Part shown: positions 17,412 through 26,599 of the stretch, piece by piece
Layout: each line of letters opens with the position of its first letter
Numbering within the stretch: position 1 is the stretch's first letter
NCBI RefSeq assembly: GCF_001494595.1
Contig: NZ_LN929908.1
Span: forward strand, 3,021,139 to 3,085,138
Reading direction: 5' to 3'
DNA from: Mycobacterium sp. M26
GTDB taxonomy: Bacteria > Actinomycetota > Actinomycetes > Mycobacteriales > Mycobacteriaceae
DNA length: 64,000 nucleotides
The notes under the pieces: model-generated
Told to the model about the DNA's origin: nothing
The model's input: only the letters and a program-made list of their open reading frames with translations
Databases searched by the model: none
Made by a program: the position numbers and the translations under genes

Positions 17412-18784
17412 CCGGCGAGCTTAGTAAGTGAGGCCGCGGTGCTGACAAACCGTGCGACCGCGGCGGGCTGGGCGGCGGCGTGGGTGTGCAGATACGAAGC
17501 GTGCACCCCGCCCAGGACCGCACCGTCGCGAACCGGCTGACCGTCCGAGCCGCGGAACACCCAGGCCGGCTCGTAGTCGGAGCTGAATTCGACTGCGGTG
17601 CGGTGGAATTCGTGGCCGACGATCCGCTGCCCGGCTTGGTGCAGTGGCGAGTCCGCCACCGCGACCGCGTCGCGGTAGCCCAGGGTCAGCCGCGGCGTGA
17701 ACCGGGCGCTGCCGCGTAATACATCGCACATCGGATGACCGTCGAGGTCGCTCATCAGGTAGGCCAGTCCCCCGCACTCGGCGTGGATCGGGGCGTGCCC
17801 GGCCAGTTCACGGATCTGGGCGCGCAGAGCGGTGTTGGCCGCCAGTTCCGGCAGGTACTGCTCGGGGAAGCCGCCGGGCAGGACCAGCGCCGCGGTCCCG
17901 GCCGGCAGCCCGTCGCTGATCGGGTCGAACTCCACCACCTGGGCTCCGGCGGCGGCCAGCAGTTCGGCGTGCTCGGTGTAGCCGAAGCTGAATGCACGGC
18001 CGGCGGCCACCGCCACGACCGGCGCCGACGCCAGTGGCTCCCCGACCGCGTCCCGCGCCGACCAGGGCGGTGCCTGCACGCGGGACGCGGCCAGTGCGGC
18101 GACGGCCGGCAGGTCGACGTGGCGGGCCACCAGTGCCGTCATCGCCGCGACCGCCGCATGCGCCTGGTCGCCGTGTTCGACGGCAGTGACCAGACCCAGG
18201 TGCCGGGACGGCACCGAGAGTTCGTCGTGGCGCGGGATCGCGCCGAGCACCGGCACCCCGGCGGCCTCACAGGCTTGCCGCAGCACCTGTTCGTGGCGTG
18301 GCGATCCGACCCGGTTGAGGATCACCCCGCCGATGTGCACGCCGCGGTGAAAACTCGAAAAGCCATGCAGCACTGCCCCGATGCTCTGGCTCTGGCCGCG
18401 GGCGTCGACCACCAGCAGCACCGGGGTGCTCAGTGTTTCGGCGACGGCGGCGGTGGATCCGCGTGCCGGGATCACCGCCTGCTCGTCGATGCGCCCGTCG
18501 AACAGGCCCATGACGCCCTCGATCACGGCGATGTCGGCGTCGGCCGAGCCGTGCCGGTAGAGCGGGCCGATCAGGTCCTCACCGACGAGCACCGGGTCCA
18601 GGTTGCGGCCCGGCCGGCCCGCCGCCAGCGCGTGGTAGCCGGGGTCGATGAAGTCGGGCCCGACCTTGAAGGGCGCCACCCGGTGACCGGCCTGACGCAG
18701 GGCGCCGATCAAACCTGTTGCGACGGTGGTCTTTCCGCTACCTGATGACGGGGCGCCGATGACGACGCCGGGGGTGCTCACCAT
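17408..18784 (-). CDS. cobB: Cobyrinic (hydrogenobyrinic) acid a,c-diamide synthase
   Basis: A 458-residue CobB/CbiA that amidates the a and c side chains of the corrin ring using ATP and glutamine. The N-terminal dethiobiotin-synthetase-like ATPase has GAPSSGSGKTT (10-20) and FKVGPDFIDPGYH. The C-terminal class I glutamine amidotransferase domain has HAECGGLAYLMSDL with the nucleophilic Cys, and VGHEFHRT near the end. ATG 18784 and GTG 18781 both overlap the cobO stop; either keeps the coupling. Confidence 0.95.
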   Translation of the reverse strand: MVSTPGVVIGAPSSGSGKTTVATGLIGALRQAGHRVAPFKVGPDFIDPGYHALAAGRPGRNLDPVLVGEDLIGPLYRHGSADADIAVIEGVMGLFDGRIDEQAVIPARGSTAAVAETLSTPVLLVVDARGQSQSIGAVLHGFSSFHRGVHIGGVILNRVGSPRHEQVLRQACEAAGVPVLGAIPRHDELSVPSRHLGLVTAVEHGDQAHAAVAAMTALVARHVDLPAVAALAASRVQAPPWSARDAVGEPLASAPVVAVAAGRAFSFGYTEHAELLAAAGAQVVEFDPISDGLPAGTAALVLPGGFPEQYLPELAANTALRAQIRELAGHAPIHAECGGLAYLMSDLDGHPMCDVLRGSARFTPRLTLGYRDAVAVADSPLHQAGQRIVGHEFHRTAVEFSSDYEPAWVFRGSDGQPVRDGAVLGGVHASYLHTHAAAQPAAVARFVSTAASLTKLAG

Positions 18785-19392
18785 TCGATGCCGCGCTGGC
18801 CCTTGCGGCCGGCGTCCATCGGGTGCTTGACCTTGGTCATCTCGGTGACCAGGTCGGCGGCGTCGAGCAGACGTTGCGGGGCGTCGCGGCCGGTGATCAC
18901 CACGTGCTGGCCGCCGGGCCGGTTGACCAGCACGTCGACCACCGCGTCGACGTCGACCCAGCCCCACTTCAGCGGGTAGGTGAACTCGTCGAGGACGTAG
19001 AAGTCGTGCCGTTGCTCGCCGAGCCTGCGGGCGATCTCGGCCCAGCCGTCGGCGGCCGCGGCGGCGTGGTCGTCATCGGAGCCGGTCTTGCGAGACCAGG
19101 ACCAGCCGGAGCCCATCTTGTGCCATTCCACCGCCCCGCCGACACCGTGTTCGGCGTTCAGCCGGCCCAGTGCGGCGAACGCCGACTCCTCGCCGACCTT
19201 CCACTTGGCGCTCTTGACGAACTGGAACACCGCCACGCTCATGCCGGCGTTCCACGCCCGCAACGCCATTCCGAACGCCGCGGTGGACTTGCCCTTGCCG
19301 GGACCGGTGTGGACGGCCAGCACCGGGGTGTTGCGCCGGGCGCGGGTGGTCAGGCCGTCGGCGGGTACGACGAGCGGTTGGCCCTGCGGCAT
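18778..19392 (-). CDS. cobO: Cob(I)yrinic acid a,c-diamide adenosyltransferase
   Basis: A 204-residue CobA/CobO-type adenosyltransferase that puts the 5'-deoxyadenosyl group on the corrinoid cobalt. The inverted-use P-loop GPGKGKSTAAFG (30-41) follows VLAVHT; AFQFVKSAKWKVGEE, FYVLDEFTYPLKWGW and VVITGRDAP are family blocks. The start at ATG 19390-19392 gives MPQGQPLVVPADGLTTR; the longer frame is spurious. It lies between the fused chelatase and cobB on one operon, and its end overlaps the cobB start. Confidence 0.95.
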   Translation of the reverse strand: MPQGQPLVVPADGLTTRARRNTPVLAVHTGPGKGKSTAAFGMALRAWNAGMSVAVFQFVKSAKWKVGEESAFAALGRLNAEHGVGGAVEWHKMGSGWSWSRKTGSDDDHAAAAADGWAEIARRLGEQRHDFYVLDEFTYPLKWGWVDVDAVVDVLVNRPGGQHVVITGRDAPQRLLDAADLVTEMTKVKHPMDAGRKGQRGIEW

Positions 19393-19411
19393 CGGCGGTC
19401 CCCTTCCAGGC

Positions 19412-21235
19412 TCAGGCGGCGCGGCGAACGGCTTGCGCCAAATAGTCTGCGCGCAGCTGCTCGAGCTGCAGCAGCGGGGCCGCCAACTGCTCGGCCAGCT
19501 CACCGGCCAAGCCCAGCCGCACATACGAGGTTTCGCAGTCCACCACCACCGAAGCGGCACCTTCGGCCACCAAAAGTGCTGCGGCACTGCGACTGCGGCC
19601 CAGCGGGTCGGGCCCGCCAGTAGCGCGGCCGTCGGTGAGCACGACTACCAGCGGGCGGCGGGTGCGGTCGCGCACGCGCTCGCGCAGCACCACGTCGCGG
19701 GCGGCCAGCAGGCCCTTGGCCAGCGGTGTGGTGCCGCCGGTGTCGAAGCGGGTCAGCCGCCGCGACGCGATGTGCGCCGAGGTGGTCGGGGGCAGCGCCA
19801 GCCGGGCGTCCTCGCCGCGGAAAGTGATGACCGCAACCTTGTCTCGGCGCTGATAGGCATCGCGCAGCAGGGACAGGGCCGCACCGGTGACCACCGACAT
19901 CCGGTCGCGGGCGGCCATCGAGCCGGAGGCGTCGACGACGAAGATGACGAGATTGCCCTCCCGGCCGACGCGTACCGCGCGGCGGATGTCGTCGGGATCG
20001 GGACGGCGACGGCCGTGCCCGGCCGCGGCGAGAACGGTGCCGAACAGATGCAGACCGTGGCCGGTCTCGGGTTGGTCGGTGGCGGTGATCACCGCGCCGG
20101 ATCGGTTGCGGGCCCGCGACCGTCGGCCCGGGGTGCCCTCCCCCACACCGGGCACCGTCAGCGCGCGGGTGCGAAACGTCGCCGCGGGCGGGGCCGACGG
20201 ACGAGTCGTCGATGACGACGAATTCTGTTGCGGAGCAGACTGTCCCGAGTCACCGTCGACCGACTGCCCGCCGCCGGGCGGATCGGGTTCGGGCTCGGGA
20301 TCCGAGCCGGTCTCGGCAGTGGCGGCCAGCGCCTCGTCGAGCTGGGCCGGATCCAGGCCAGGGTCGTCGAACGGGTCACGACGACGCCGGTGCGGCAGAG
20401 CCAGTTCGGCGGCCACCCGGATGTCCTCTTCGGCAACGGCGTCGGCCCCGCGCCAGGCGGCGTGCGCGACAGCGGTGCGGGCCACCACCAGATCGGCACG
20501 CATGCCGTCGACGTCGAACGCCGCGCACAGCGCCGCGATGCGGTTCAGTTCGGCGTCGGGTAGTTCCACCGCAACCACCCGGGCGCGGGCCGCGGCGATC
20601 CGCGCCGCCAGCTCACGGTCCTGCTCGGCGTGGCGGGCGGCGAACCCGCCCGGGTCGGCCTCGTAGGCCAGCCGCTGTCGGATCACCTCGCTGCGCACCG
20701 CCACATCGCGGGAGGCTTGCACGTCCACGGTCAGGCCGAACCGGTCGAGCAGCTGCGGACGCAGTTCTCCCTCTTCGGGATTCATCGTTCCGATCAGCAC
20801 GAAGCGCGATTCGTGTGAGTGCGACACCCCGTCGCGCTCGATGTGCACCCGGCCCATCGCGGCGGCGTCGAGCATGATGTCGACCAGGTGGTCGTGCAGC
20901 AGGTTGACCTCGTCGACGTAGAGCACGCCCCCGTGGGCGCGGGCCAGCAGGCCCGGGGAGAACGCGTGCTCGCCGTCGCGCAGCACCTTCTGCAGATCCA
21001 GCGAGCCGACCACGCGGTCCTCGGTGGCGCCGATCGGCAGCTCCACCAGCCGGGAGCCGGCGTCCACCTCGGCCAGCACCGCGGCCAGGGCGCGCACCGC
21101 CGTGGACTTGGCGGTGCCCTTCTCGCCGCGGATCAGCACGCCGCCGATCTCGGGGCGCACCGCGCACAGCACGAGAGCCAGCCGCAGCCGGTCATGACCG
21201 ACGAGCGCGCTGAACGGGTAGGCCGGAGTGCTCAC
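19412..21235 (-). CDS. Fused ChlI/ChlD-type magnesium/cobalt chelatase subunit
   Basis: A 607-residue protein (Rv2850c-like). N-terminal AAA+ ChlI part: Walker A GEKGTAKST (37-45), LYVDEVNLLHDHLVDIML as Walker B, and MNPEEGELRPQLLDRFGL. A Pro/Asp-rich linker follows (about 300-400). The C-terminal von Willebrand A domain has the MIDAS motif DASGS (435-439) and TDGRATGG. These proteins are the motor subunits of chelatases; with cobO, cobB and cysG beside it, cobalt insertion into the corrin ring is the likely job, with the large CobN elsewhere. The GTG start overlaps the GNAT stop by 4 bp. Confidence 0.9.
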   Translation of the reverse strand: MSTPAYPFSALVGHDRLRLALVLCAVRPEIGGVLIRGEKGTAKSTAVRALAAVLAEVDAGSRLVELPIGATEDRVVGSLDLQKVLRDGEHAFSPGLLARAHGGVLYVDEVNLLHDHLVDIMLDAAAMGRVHIERDGVSHSHESRFVLIGTMNPEEGELRPQLLDRFGLTVDVQASRDVAVRSEVIRQRLAYEADPGGFAARHAEQDRELAARIAAARARVVAVELPDAELNRIAALCAAFDVDGMRADLVVARTAVAHAAWRGADAVAEEDIRVAAELALPHRRRRDPFDDPGLDPAQLDEALAATAETGSDPEPEPDPPGGGQSVDGDSGQSAPQQNSSSSTTRPSAPPAATFRTRALTVPGVGEGTPGRRSRARNRSGAVITATDQPETGHGLHLFGTVLAAAGHGRRRPDPDDIRRAVRVGREGNLVIFVVDASGSMAARDRMSVVTGAALSLLRDAYQRRDKVAVITFRGEDARLALPPTTSAHIASRRLTRFDTGGTTPLAKGLLAARDVVLRERVRDRTRRPLVVVLTDGRATGGPDPLGRSRSAAALLVAEGAASVVVDCETSYVRLGLAGELAEQLAAPLLQLEQLRADYLAQAVRRAA

Positions 21236-21702
21236 TGCTTGCCGGCTTCGAGCGTGGTGCGCCGCACCATCGGCACGTGCGGGATGCCGTCCTCGACGAA
21301 CTCGTCGCCGTCGACCACGAACCCGTGCCGGGCGTACATCTCGGCCAGGTAGGTCTGGGCGTTGATCCGGCACGGGTGGTCGCCGACGTCAGCCAGGGCG
21401 GCGGCCATCAGGCGGGCGGTGTGCCCCTGACCGCGCTGGGAGCGGCGGGTGCAGACCCGACCGATCCGGAACGTCTTCTCACCCCCGGCGTGCTCCTCCA
21501 TCAGCCGCAGCGTGGAGATCACCGCGCCGTCAGGCTGCTCGAGCCAGAAGTGCCGGGTCTCGGCGAGCAGGTCGCGTCCGTCGAGCTCGGGATAGGGGCA
21601 GGCCTGCTCGACCACGAACACCTCGACGCGCAGTTTCAGCAGCTCGTAGAGGGTCGCCGCGTCGAGGTCCTTGGCCCAGGAGCGGCGCAGGGCGACCGTC
21701 AC
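21232..21702 (-). CDS. GNAT acetyltransferase, ElaA family
   Basis: A 156-residue GNAT protein (Rv2851c-like). ElaA-type features: LYELLKLRVEVFVVEQACPYPELDGRD near the N-terminus, then RIGRVCTRRSQRGQGHTARLM with the acetyl-CoA loop, and YLAEMYARHGFVVDGDEFVEDGIPH. The substrate is unknown. It lies between mqo and the chelatase with 4-bp overlaps on both sides, so it is made from the same transcript, but no link to cobalamin is evident. Confidence 0.88.
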   Translation of the reverse strand: MTVALRRSWAKDLDAATLYELLKLRVEVFVVEQACPYPELDGRDLLAETRHFWLEQPDGAVISTLRLMEEHAGGEKTFRIGRVCTRRSQRGQGHTARLMAAALADVGDHPCRINAQTYLAEMYARHGFVVDGDEFVEDGIPHVPMVRRTTLEAGKQ

Positions 21703-23222
21703 ACCACCCCTGCCGGCTCCGGGTCAGCCGAAACCGAGTGAGCGGCGCTACCCAGGCCCAGCACCTTGGTGCCGTGCGACCACACCTCGTCGAAGAGCTG
21801 CGGGTTCTCGGAGAGCTTGACGCCCAGCGAGGGCACCATCTCCTTGAGTCGCGGCTCCCAGCCCTGGTAGCGGTCGGGGAAGCAGCGGTGCAGCACCTCG
21901 ATCATGGCCGGCACCGCGGTGGAGGCACCCGGCGAGGCGCCGAGCAGACCGGCGATCGACCCGTCGCCGGCGGCCAGCACGGTGGTGCCGAATTCCAGGA
22001 CGCCGAGTTTCTTGGAGTCGCGGCGGATCACCTGCACGCGCTGGCCGGCGATATCGAGCTCCCAGTCGGAATCCTCTGCGGTGGGCGCGAATTCACGCAG
22101 CGTGTCGACCCGGGCGGCTTCGCTGAGGGCCAGCTGTCCGATCAGGTACTTCAGCAGACCCCACTCGGTGAGGCCCACACCGACCATCGACGCCAGGTTG
22201 TTGGGCTTGACCGACAGCGGCAGGTCGGTGACCTTGCCCTCCTTGAGGAATTTCGGCGACCAGCCGGCGAACGGCCCGAACAGCAGCCACGAGCGGCCGT
22301 TGATCACGCGGGTGTCCAGGTGCGGCACCGACATCGGCGGGGCACCCAGCGGCGGCAGGCCGTAGACCTTGGCCTGGTGGGCGGCGGCCAGCTCGGCGTC
22401 GCCGGTGCGCAGCCACTGGCCGCTGACCGGGAAGCCGCCGAAGCCTTTGGCCTCCTTGATGCCGGCCTTCTGCAGCAGCGGCAGCGCACCGCCGCCCGCG
22501 CCGACGAAGACGAACTTGGCGGAGAGCTTGCGCTTCTGCCCGGTACGGCGGTTGATGACCTTGACCGTCCAGCTGCCGTCGGACTCCTGGTGCAGGTCGC
22601 GCACGTCGTGGCCGAACAGCGTGGTCATCCCGCGCTGGGTACCGAAGCCCAGCAGCTGACGGGTCAGCGACCCGAAGTCGACGTCGGTGCCGTCGGTGGT
22701 CCAGTTCAGCGCGACCGGCTCGGTGAAGTCACGGCCCTTGGCCATCAGCGGCAGCCGGCGGGCGAACTCGTCGGCGTCGTCGATGAACTCCATGGAGGCG
22801 AACAGCGGGTTGCGCACCAGGGTGTCGCGGCGGCGGCGCAGGTAGTCGATGTGCTCGGCGCCGTGCACGAAGCTGACGTGCGGGATCGGGTTCAGGAAGT
22901 TGCGGACGTCGGGCAGGATGCCGTTCTCCACCGCGTACGACCAGAACTGCCGGGTCACCTGGAACTGCTCGTTGACGGTGACGGCCTTGGCGATCTCGAT
23001 GCTGCCGTCGGCGTTCTGCGGGGTGTAGTTGAGCTCACACAGCGCCGAGTGCCCGGTTCCGGCGTTGTTCCACGGATCGCTGCTCTCGGCGGCGGCGGCA
23101 TCGAGGCGTTCCACCAGCGTGATCGACCAGTCCGGCTCGACCAGCCGCAGCAGCGCACCCAGGGTGGCGCTCATGATCCCCGCGCCGACCAGCACCACAT
23201 CGGTTTTGGTGGTTTCAGACAC
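21699..23222 (-). CDS. mqo: Malate:quinone oxidoreductase
   Basis: A 507-residue FAD-dependent, membrane-associated enzyme that oxidises malate to oxaloacetate and reduces quinone. It begins with the FAD-binding VVLVGAGIMSATLGALL and continues with PWNNAGTGHSALCELNYTP, KFVFVGAGGGALPLLQKAGI and GLLGASPGASTAVPAMIEVL, all family signatures. Length is usual. GTG start with AAGGA upstream. It is divergent from the hydrolase-mtr pair. Confidence 0.96.
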   Translation of the reverse strand: MSETTKTDVVLVGAGIMSATLGALLRLVEPDWSITLVERLDAAAAESSDPWNNAGTGHSALCELNYTPQNADGSIEIAKAVTVNEQFQVTRQFWSYAVENGILPDVRNFLNPIPHVSFVHGAEHIDYLRRRRDTLVRNPLFASMEFIDDADEFARRLPLMAKGRDFTEPVALNWTTDGTDVDFGSLTRQLLGFGTQRGMTTLFGHDVRDLHQESDGSWTVKVINRRTGQKRKLSAKFVFVGAGGGALPLLQKAGIKEAKGFGGFPVSGQWLRTGDAELAAAHQAKVYGLPPLGAPPMSVPHLDTRVINGRSWLLFGPFAGWSPKFLKEGKVTDLPLSVKPNNLASMVGVGLTEWGLLKYLIGQLALSEAARVDTLREFAPTAEDSDWELDIAGQRVQVIRRDSKKLGVLEFGTTVLAAGDGSIAGLLGASPGASTAVPAMIEVLHRCFPDRYQGWEPRLKEMVPSLGVKLSENPQLFDEVWSHGTKVLGLGSAAHSVSADPEPAGVV

Positions 23223-23330
23223 CGGTTCGTCCTTGTCTCGTGACGGCTGTACTACTTGTCAGGTTATCCCGAGCCACCCCGGACTATTCGGTCGAGTCGC
23301 CAGCACCACACCGCCGCTAAGGTAGGCCTC

Positions 23331-24356
23331 GTGACGGCAGCGCACGCCGAATGGTCGGACGACGTCCTGCTGGGCTTCCAGCAGACCACCGTGGCGCTGG
23401 GACCCGACCCCGACGGCGAGGGCGATCTCTTCGCCACCCTGGTCCGCCGCGGCGGCGAAGCGCCCCCCGCAGAGCACTGTGTGCTGGCGGTCCACGGCTT
23501 CACCGACTACTTCTTCAACACCGAGCTCGCGCACCATTTCACCGGCCGCGGCTTCCGGTTCTACGCCCTCGATCAGCACAAGTGCGGCCGGTCCTGGCGC
23601 ACCGGGCAGACCCCGCACTTCACCACCGACCTCTCCCGTTACGACCGCGAACTCGAAGCGGCCGTCGCGATCATCACCGCCGAGAACCCCGGCACCCGGG
23701 TGCTGGTCTACGGCCATTCGGCCGGCGGCCTGATCGTCTCGCTGTGGCTCGACCGGGTACGCCGTCGTGAAGCGACGGCACGGCTCGGGATCGGGGGGCT
23801 GATCCTCAACAGCCCCTGGCTGGATCTGCACGGCCCGGCGATCCTGCGCACCCGGCTGACGTCGACCGCCATCGGCGCGCTGTCGCGGGTGCGTAAGACC
23901 TCGGTGATCCGCGGCACCGGCAAGGGCGGCTACGGGCTGACCCTGCACCGCGAGTACCACGGCGAGTTCGACTACAACCTGCAGTGGAAACCGCTGGGCG
24001 GGTTCCCGGTGACGTTCGGCTGGATCCATGCGATCCGTCGCGGCCAGGCCACGCTGCACCGCGGCCTGGACGTCGGGGTGCCCAACCTGATCCTGCGGTC
24101 CGATCGCAGCGTCAAGGAAACGACGGTGCCGGACACGATGCAGCGCGGCGACGCGGTGCTCGATGTCAGCCAGATCGCCCGCTGGGCGGGGTGTATCGGC
24201 AACCGGACCACGGTGGTGCCGGTGGTCGACGCCAAGCACGATGTGTTCCTGTCGTTGGCGCAGCCGCGCGCCGCGGCCTACCGTGAGCTGGCCGGGTGGC
24301 TGGACTTCTATCTCGCGCACTGTGCCGAGACCGCATCGGCATCGGGCCGGGATTAG
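23331..24356 (+). CDS. Alpha/beta hydrolase (lysophospholipase-like, Rv2854-like)
   Basis: A 341-residue serine hydrolase of the monoacylglycerol lipase type. VLAVHGFTDYFFN carries the oxyanion region, GHSAGG (128-133) the nucleophile Ser130, and VVPVVDAKHDVFLS near the C-terminus the catalytic His region. No signal peptide is seen. GTG 23331 is chosen because a TAAGGT box at 23318-23323 lies 7 nt before it and homology begins here; the upstream frame extension is unsupported. It precedes mtr by 8 bp and is probably co-transcribed with it. Confidence 0.88.
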   Translation: MTAAHAEWSDDVLLGFQQTTVALGPDPDGEGDLFATLVRRGGEAPPAEHCVLAVHGFTDYFFNTELAHHFTGRGFRFYALDQHKCGRSWRTGQTPHFTTDLSRYDRELEAAVAIITAENPGTRVLVYGHSAGGLIVSLWLDRVRRREATARLGIGGLILNSPWLDLHGPAILRTRLTSTAIGALSRVRKTSVIRGTGKGGYGLTLHREYHGEFDYNLQWKPLGGFPVTFGWIHAIRRGQATLHRGLDVGVPNLILRSDRSVKETTVPDTMQRGDAVLDVSQIARWAGCIGNRTTVVPVVDAKHDVFLSLAQPRAAAYRELAGWLDFYLAHCAETASASGRD

Positions 24357-24364
24357 GGGATCTT

Positions 24365-25774
24365 GTGGAGCATTTCGACATCGCGATCATCGGAACCGGT
24401 TCGGGCAATTCGGTTCTCGACGACCGCTACGCCGAGAAAAAGATCGCCATCTGCGAGCAGGGTGTGTTCGGTGGCACCTGTCTGAATGTGGGCTGTATCC
24501 CGACGAAGATGTTCGTCTACGCCGCCGAGGTGGCCGCGACGGTGCGCGACGCCGCCCGTTACGGGGTGGACGCGCACGTCGACGGTGTGCGGTGGTCGGA
24601 CATCGTGTCGCGGGTGTTCGGCCGGATCGATCCGATCGCGGTGGGCGGTGAGCACTACCGGCGTTCGTTGCCCAATGTCACTGTCTACGACTCCCATACG
24701 ACGTTCAACGGGCGCACCGACGCGGGCTACCGGCTGCGCACTGAGAAGGGTGAGGAGTTCACCGCCGAGCAGGTGGTGATCGCGGCCGGGGCACGGGCGA
24801 TGATCCCCGAGGCGATCGCCGGCTGCGGCGTGGACGTCCACACCAGCGACACCATCATGCGGATGGCCGAACTTCCCGAGCACCTGGTGATCATCGGCGG
24901 CGGTTTCGTGGCCGCCGAGTTCGCGCACGTGTTCTCCTCGCTGGGATCGCGGGTCACCATCGTGATCCGCGGCGGCACGATGCTGTCGCACTGCGATGAC
25001 ACGGTCTGCGAACGGTTCACCGACATCGCGAGCAAGAAATGGGAGATTCGCAGCCACCGCAACATGATCGGCGCGCGATCGGCCGGCACGCAGACCGTGA
25101 TCGAGCTGGACGACGGCTCGGAGGTGACGGCCGACGCGGTGCTGGTGGCCACCGGCCGGATCCCCAACGCCGACCTGCTCAACCTGGAGTCGGTGGGGGT
25201 CGACGTCGAGGACGGCCGGGTGGTGGTCGACGAGTACCAACGGACCACAGCGCGAGGCATTTTCGCGCTCGGTGACGTTAGCTCGCCGTTTCAGCTCAAG
25301 CACGTGGCCAATCACGAGGCCCGGGTGGTGAAGAACAACCTGCTGGCCGACTGGGATGACACCGAGGCGCTCATGCCTTCGGATCACCGGTTCGTACCGT
25401 CGGCGGTGTTCACCGATCCGCAGATCGCGTGTGTCGGGCTGACGGAGAATGAGGCCCGCGCAGCGGGTTACGACATCCGCACCAAGATCCAGGACTTTGG
25501 CGATGTGGCCTACGGCTGGGCGATGGAAGACACCACGGGGTTCGCGAAGGTGGTCGTGGAAGCCGATACCGGAACGATTCTGGGCGCGCACATCATGGGG
25601 CACCAGGCATCGTCGTTGATCCAGCCGTTGATCCAGGCGATGAGCTTCGGGCTGGCCGGTCAGGACATGGCCCGCGGCCAGTACTGGATCCATCCGGCGC
25701 TGCCCGAGGTCATCGAGAACGCACTGCTGGCGTTGTGCGGCGAGCCGCCGTGGCCACCCGCCAAGCGGCACTGA
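24365..25774 (+). CDS. mtr: Mycothione reductase
   Basis: A 469-residue flavoprotein of the pyridine nucleotide-disulfide reductase family that regenerates mycothiol. The redox-active pair is Cys39/Cys44 in GGTCLNVGCIPTK; the NADPH-binding GGGFVAAEFAHVFSSLG, the FAD region GIFALGDVSS and the C-terminal HPALPEVIENAL with the His-Glu base follow. GTG 24365 gives VEHFDIAIIGTGSG, matching the family start. It is one of the strongest pointers to an actinobacterial, mycothiol-using host. Confidence 0.96.
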   Translation: MEHFDIAIIGTGSGNSVLDDRYAEKKIAICEQGVFGGTCLNVGCIPTKMFVYAAEVAATVRDAARYGVDAHVDGVRWSDIVSRVFGRIDPIAVGGEHYRRSLPNVTVYDSHTTFNGRTDAGYRLRTEKGEEFTAEQVVIAAGARAMIPEAIAGCGVDVHTSDTIMRMAELPEHLVIIGGGFVAAEFAHVFSSLGSRVTIVIRGGTMLSHCDDTVCERFTDIASKKWEIRSHRNMIGARSAGTQTVIELDDGSEVTADAVLVATGRIPNADLLNLESVGVDVEDGRVVVDEYQRTTARGIFALGDVSSPFQLKHVANHEARVVKNNLLADWDDTEALMPSDHRFVPSAVFTDPQIACVGLTENEARAAGYDIRTKIQDFGDVAYGWAMEDTTGFAKVVVEADTGTILGAHIMGHQASSLIQPLIQAMSFGLAGQDMARGQYWIHPALPEVIENALLALCGEPPWPPAKRH

Positions 25775-25780
25775 GCCATC

Positions 25781-25841
25781 CGCGAGTGTGCGGTCTCATC
25801 CGCACTGCGCGGCGTGTCGGGTATGCCGTTGCACAGTCGCG
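25781..25841. repeat. Palindromic intergenic repeat between mtr and cbiO
   Basis: Arms CGCGAGTGTGC (25781-25791) and GCACAGTCGCG (25831-25841) pair with one mismatch around a GC-rich loop holding CGGCGTGTCGGGTA. It lies 6 bp after the mtr stop and 17 bp from the convergent cbiO stop, so it may end transcription from both sides. A related copy is at 56489-56545. Confidence 0.65.
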
Positions 25842-25858
25842 AGGGATGCCGGCTGCGC

Positions 25859-26599
25859 TCAGCGGGTGGGAACCACGAAACCCCAGGGCAATTCGAGCCG
25901 GTGGGCGGCCAGTAGCTCACTGTTGGACAGCACCGCGGTGACGGTGTCGTCGGCGACCACCACCCCGTGGTCCAGCACGATGGCGCGGTCGCACAGTTGC
26001 GCGGCGTACGGCAGATCATGGGTGACGATCAGCATGGTGGCAGGCAATGTGGCCAGCGTCGCGGCCAGCTCGCGACGGGCCACCGGATCGAGGTTGGCCG
26101 ACGGCTCGTCGAGCACCAAGATCTCCGGTTCGCACGCCAGCACGGTGGCCAGCGCCGCACGCCGGCGCTGACCCACCGAGAGGTGTGCAGGGCTGCGCTC
26201 GGCATGCTCGGTCATCGACACGATGTCCAGGGCGGCGTGGACCCGGGCGGCCAATTCGTCGCCGGTGACGCCGAAGTTGGCCGGGCCGAAGGCGACGTCC
26301 TGGGCCACCGTCGGCATGAACAGCTGGTCGTCGGGATCCTGGAAGACCAGCCCCACCCGGCGCCGGATATCCCGAAGAGTCTTGCGGTCCAACGTGATCC
26401 CGCTGATCTCGATGGTGCCCGACGTCGCCGCGAGCACCCCGTTGAGGTGCAGCATCAGCGTGGTCTTACCGGCCCCGTTCGGCCCGAGGACGGCCACCCG
26501 CTCCCCCGGCGCAACGCTCAGGTCGACACCGTCGAGGGCCACCCGGCCGTCGGGGTAGCGGTAGTGCAGGCCCTCGACGCGGATGGCCGGCGGACTCAT
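25859..26599 (-). CDS. cbiO: Energy-coupling ATPase of cobalt/nickel ECF transporter
   Basis: A 246-residue ABC ATPase. Walker A GPNGAGKTT, Q-loop VFQDPDDQLFMPTVAQDVAFGP (a hallmark of ECF A-components), signature LSVGQRRR, Walker B ILVLDEPSANLD and H-loop VTHDL are all intact. It powers the CbiMNQO transporter with the genes upstream. ATG 26597-26599 overlaps the cbiQ stop by 4 bp; the longer frame has no homology. The last gene of its operon, it ends before a palindromic repeat. Confidence 0.94.
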   Translation of the reverse strand: MSPPAIRVEGLHYRYPDGRVALDGVDLSVAPGERVAVLGPNGAGKTTLMLHLNGVLAATSGTIEISGITLDRKTLRDIRRRVGLVFQDPDDQLFMPTVAQDVAFGPANFGVTGDELAARVHAALDIVSMTEHAERSPAHLSVGQRRRAALATVLACEPEILVLDEPSANLDPVARRELAATLATLPATMLIVTHDLPYAAQLCDRAIVLDHGVVVADDTVTAVLSNSELLAAHRLELPWGFVVPTR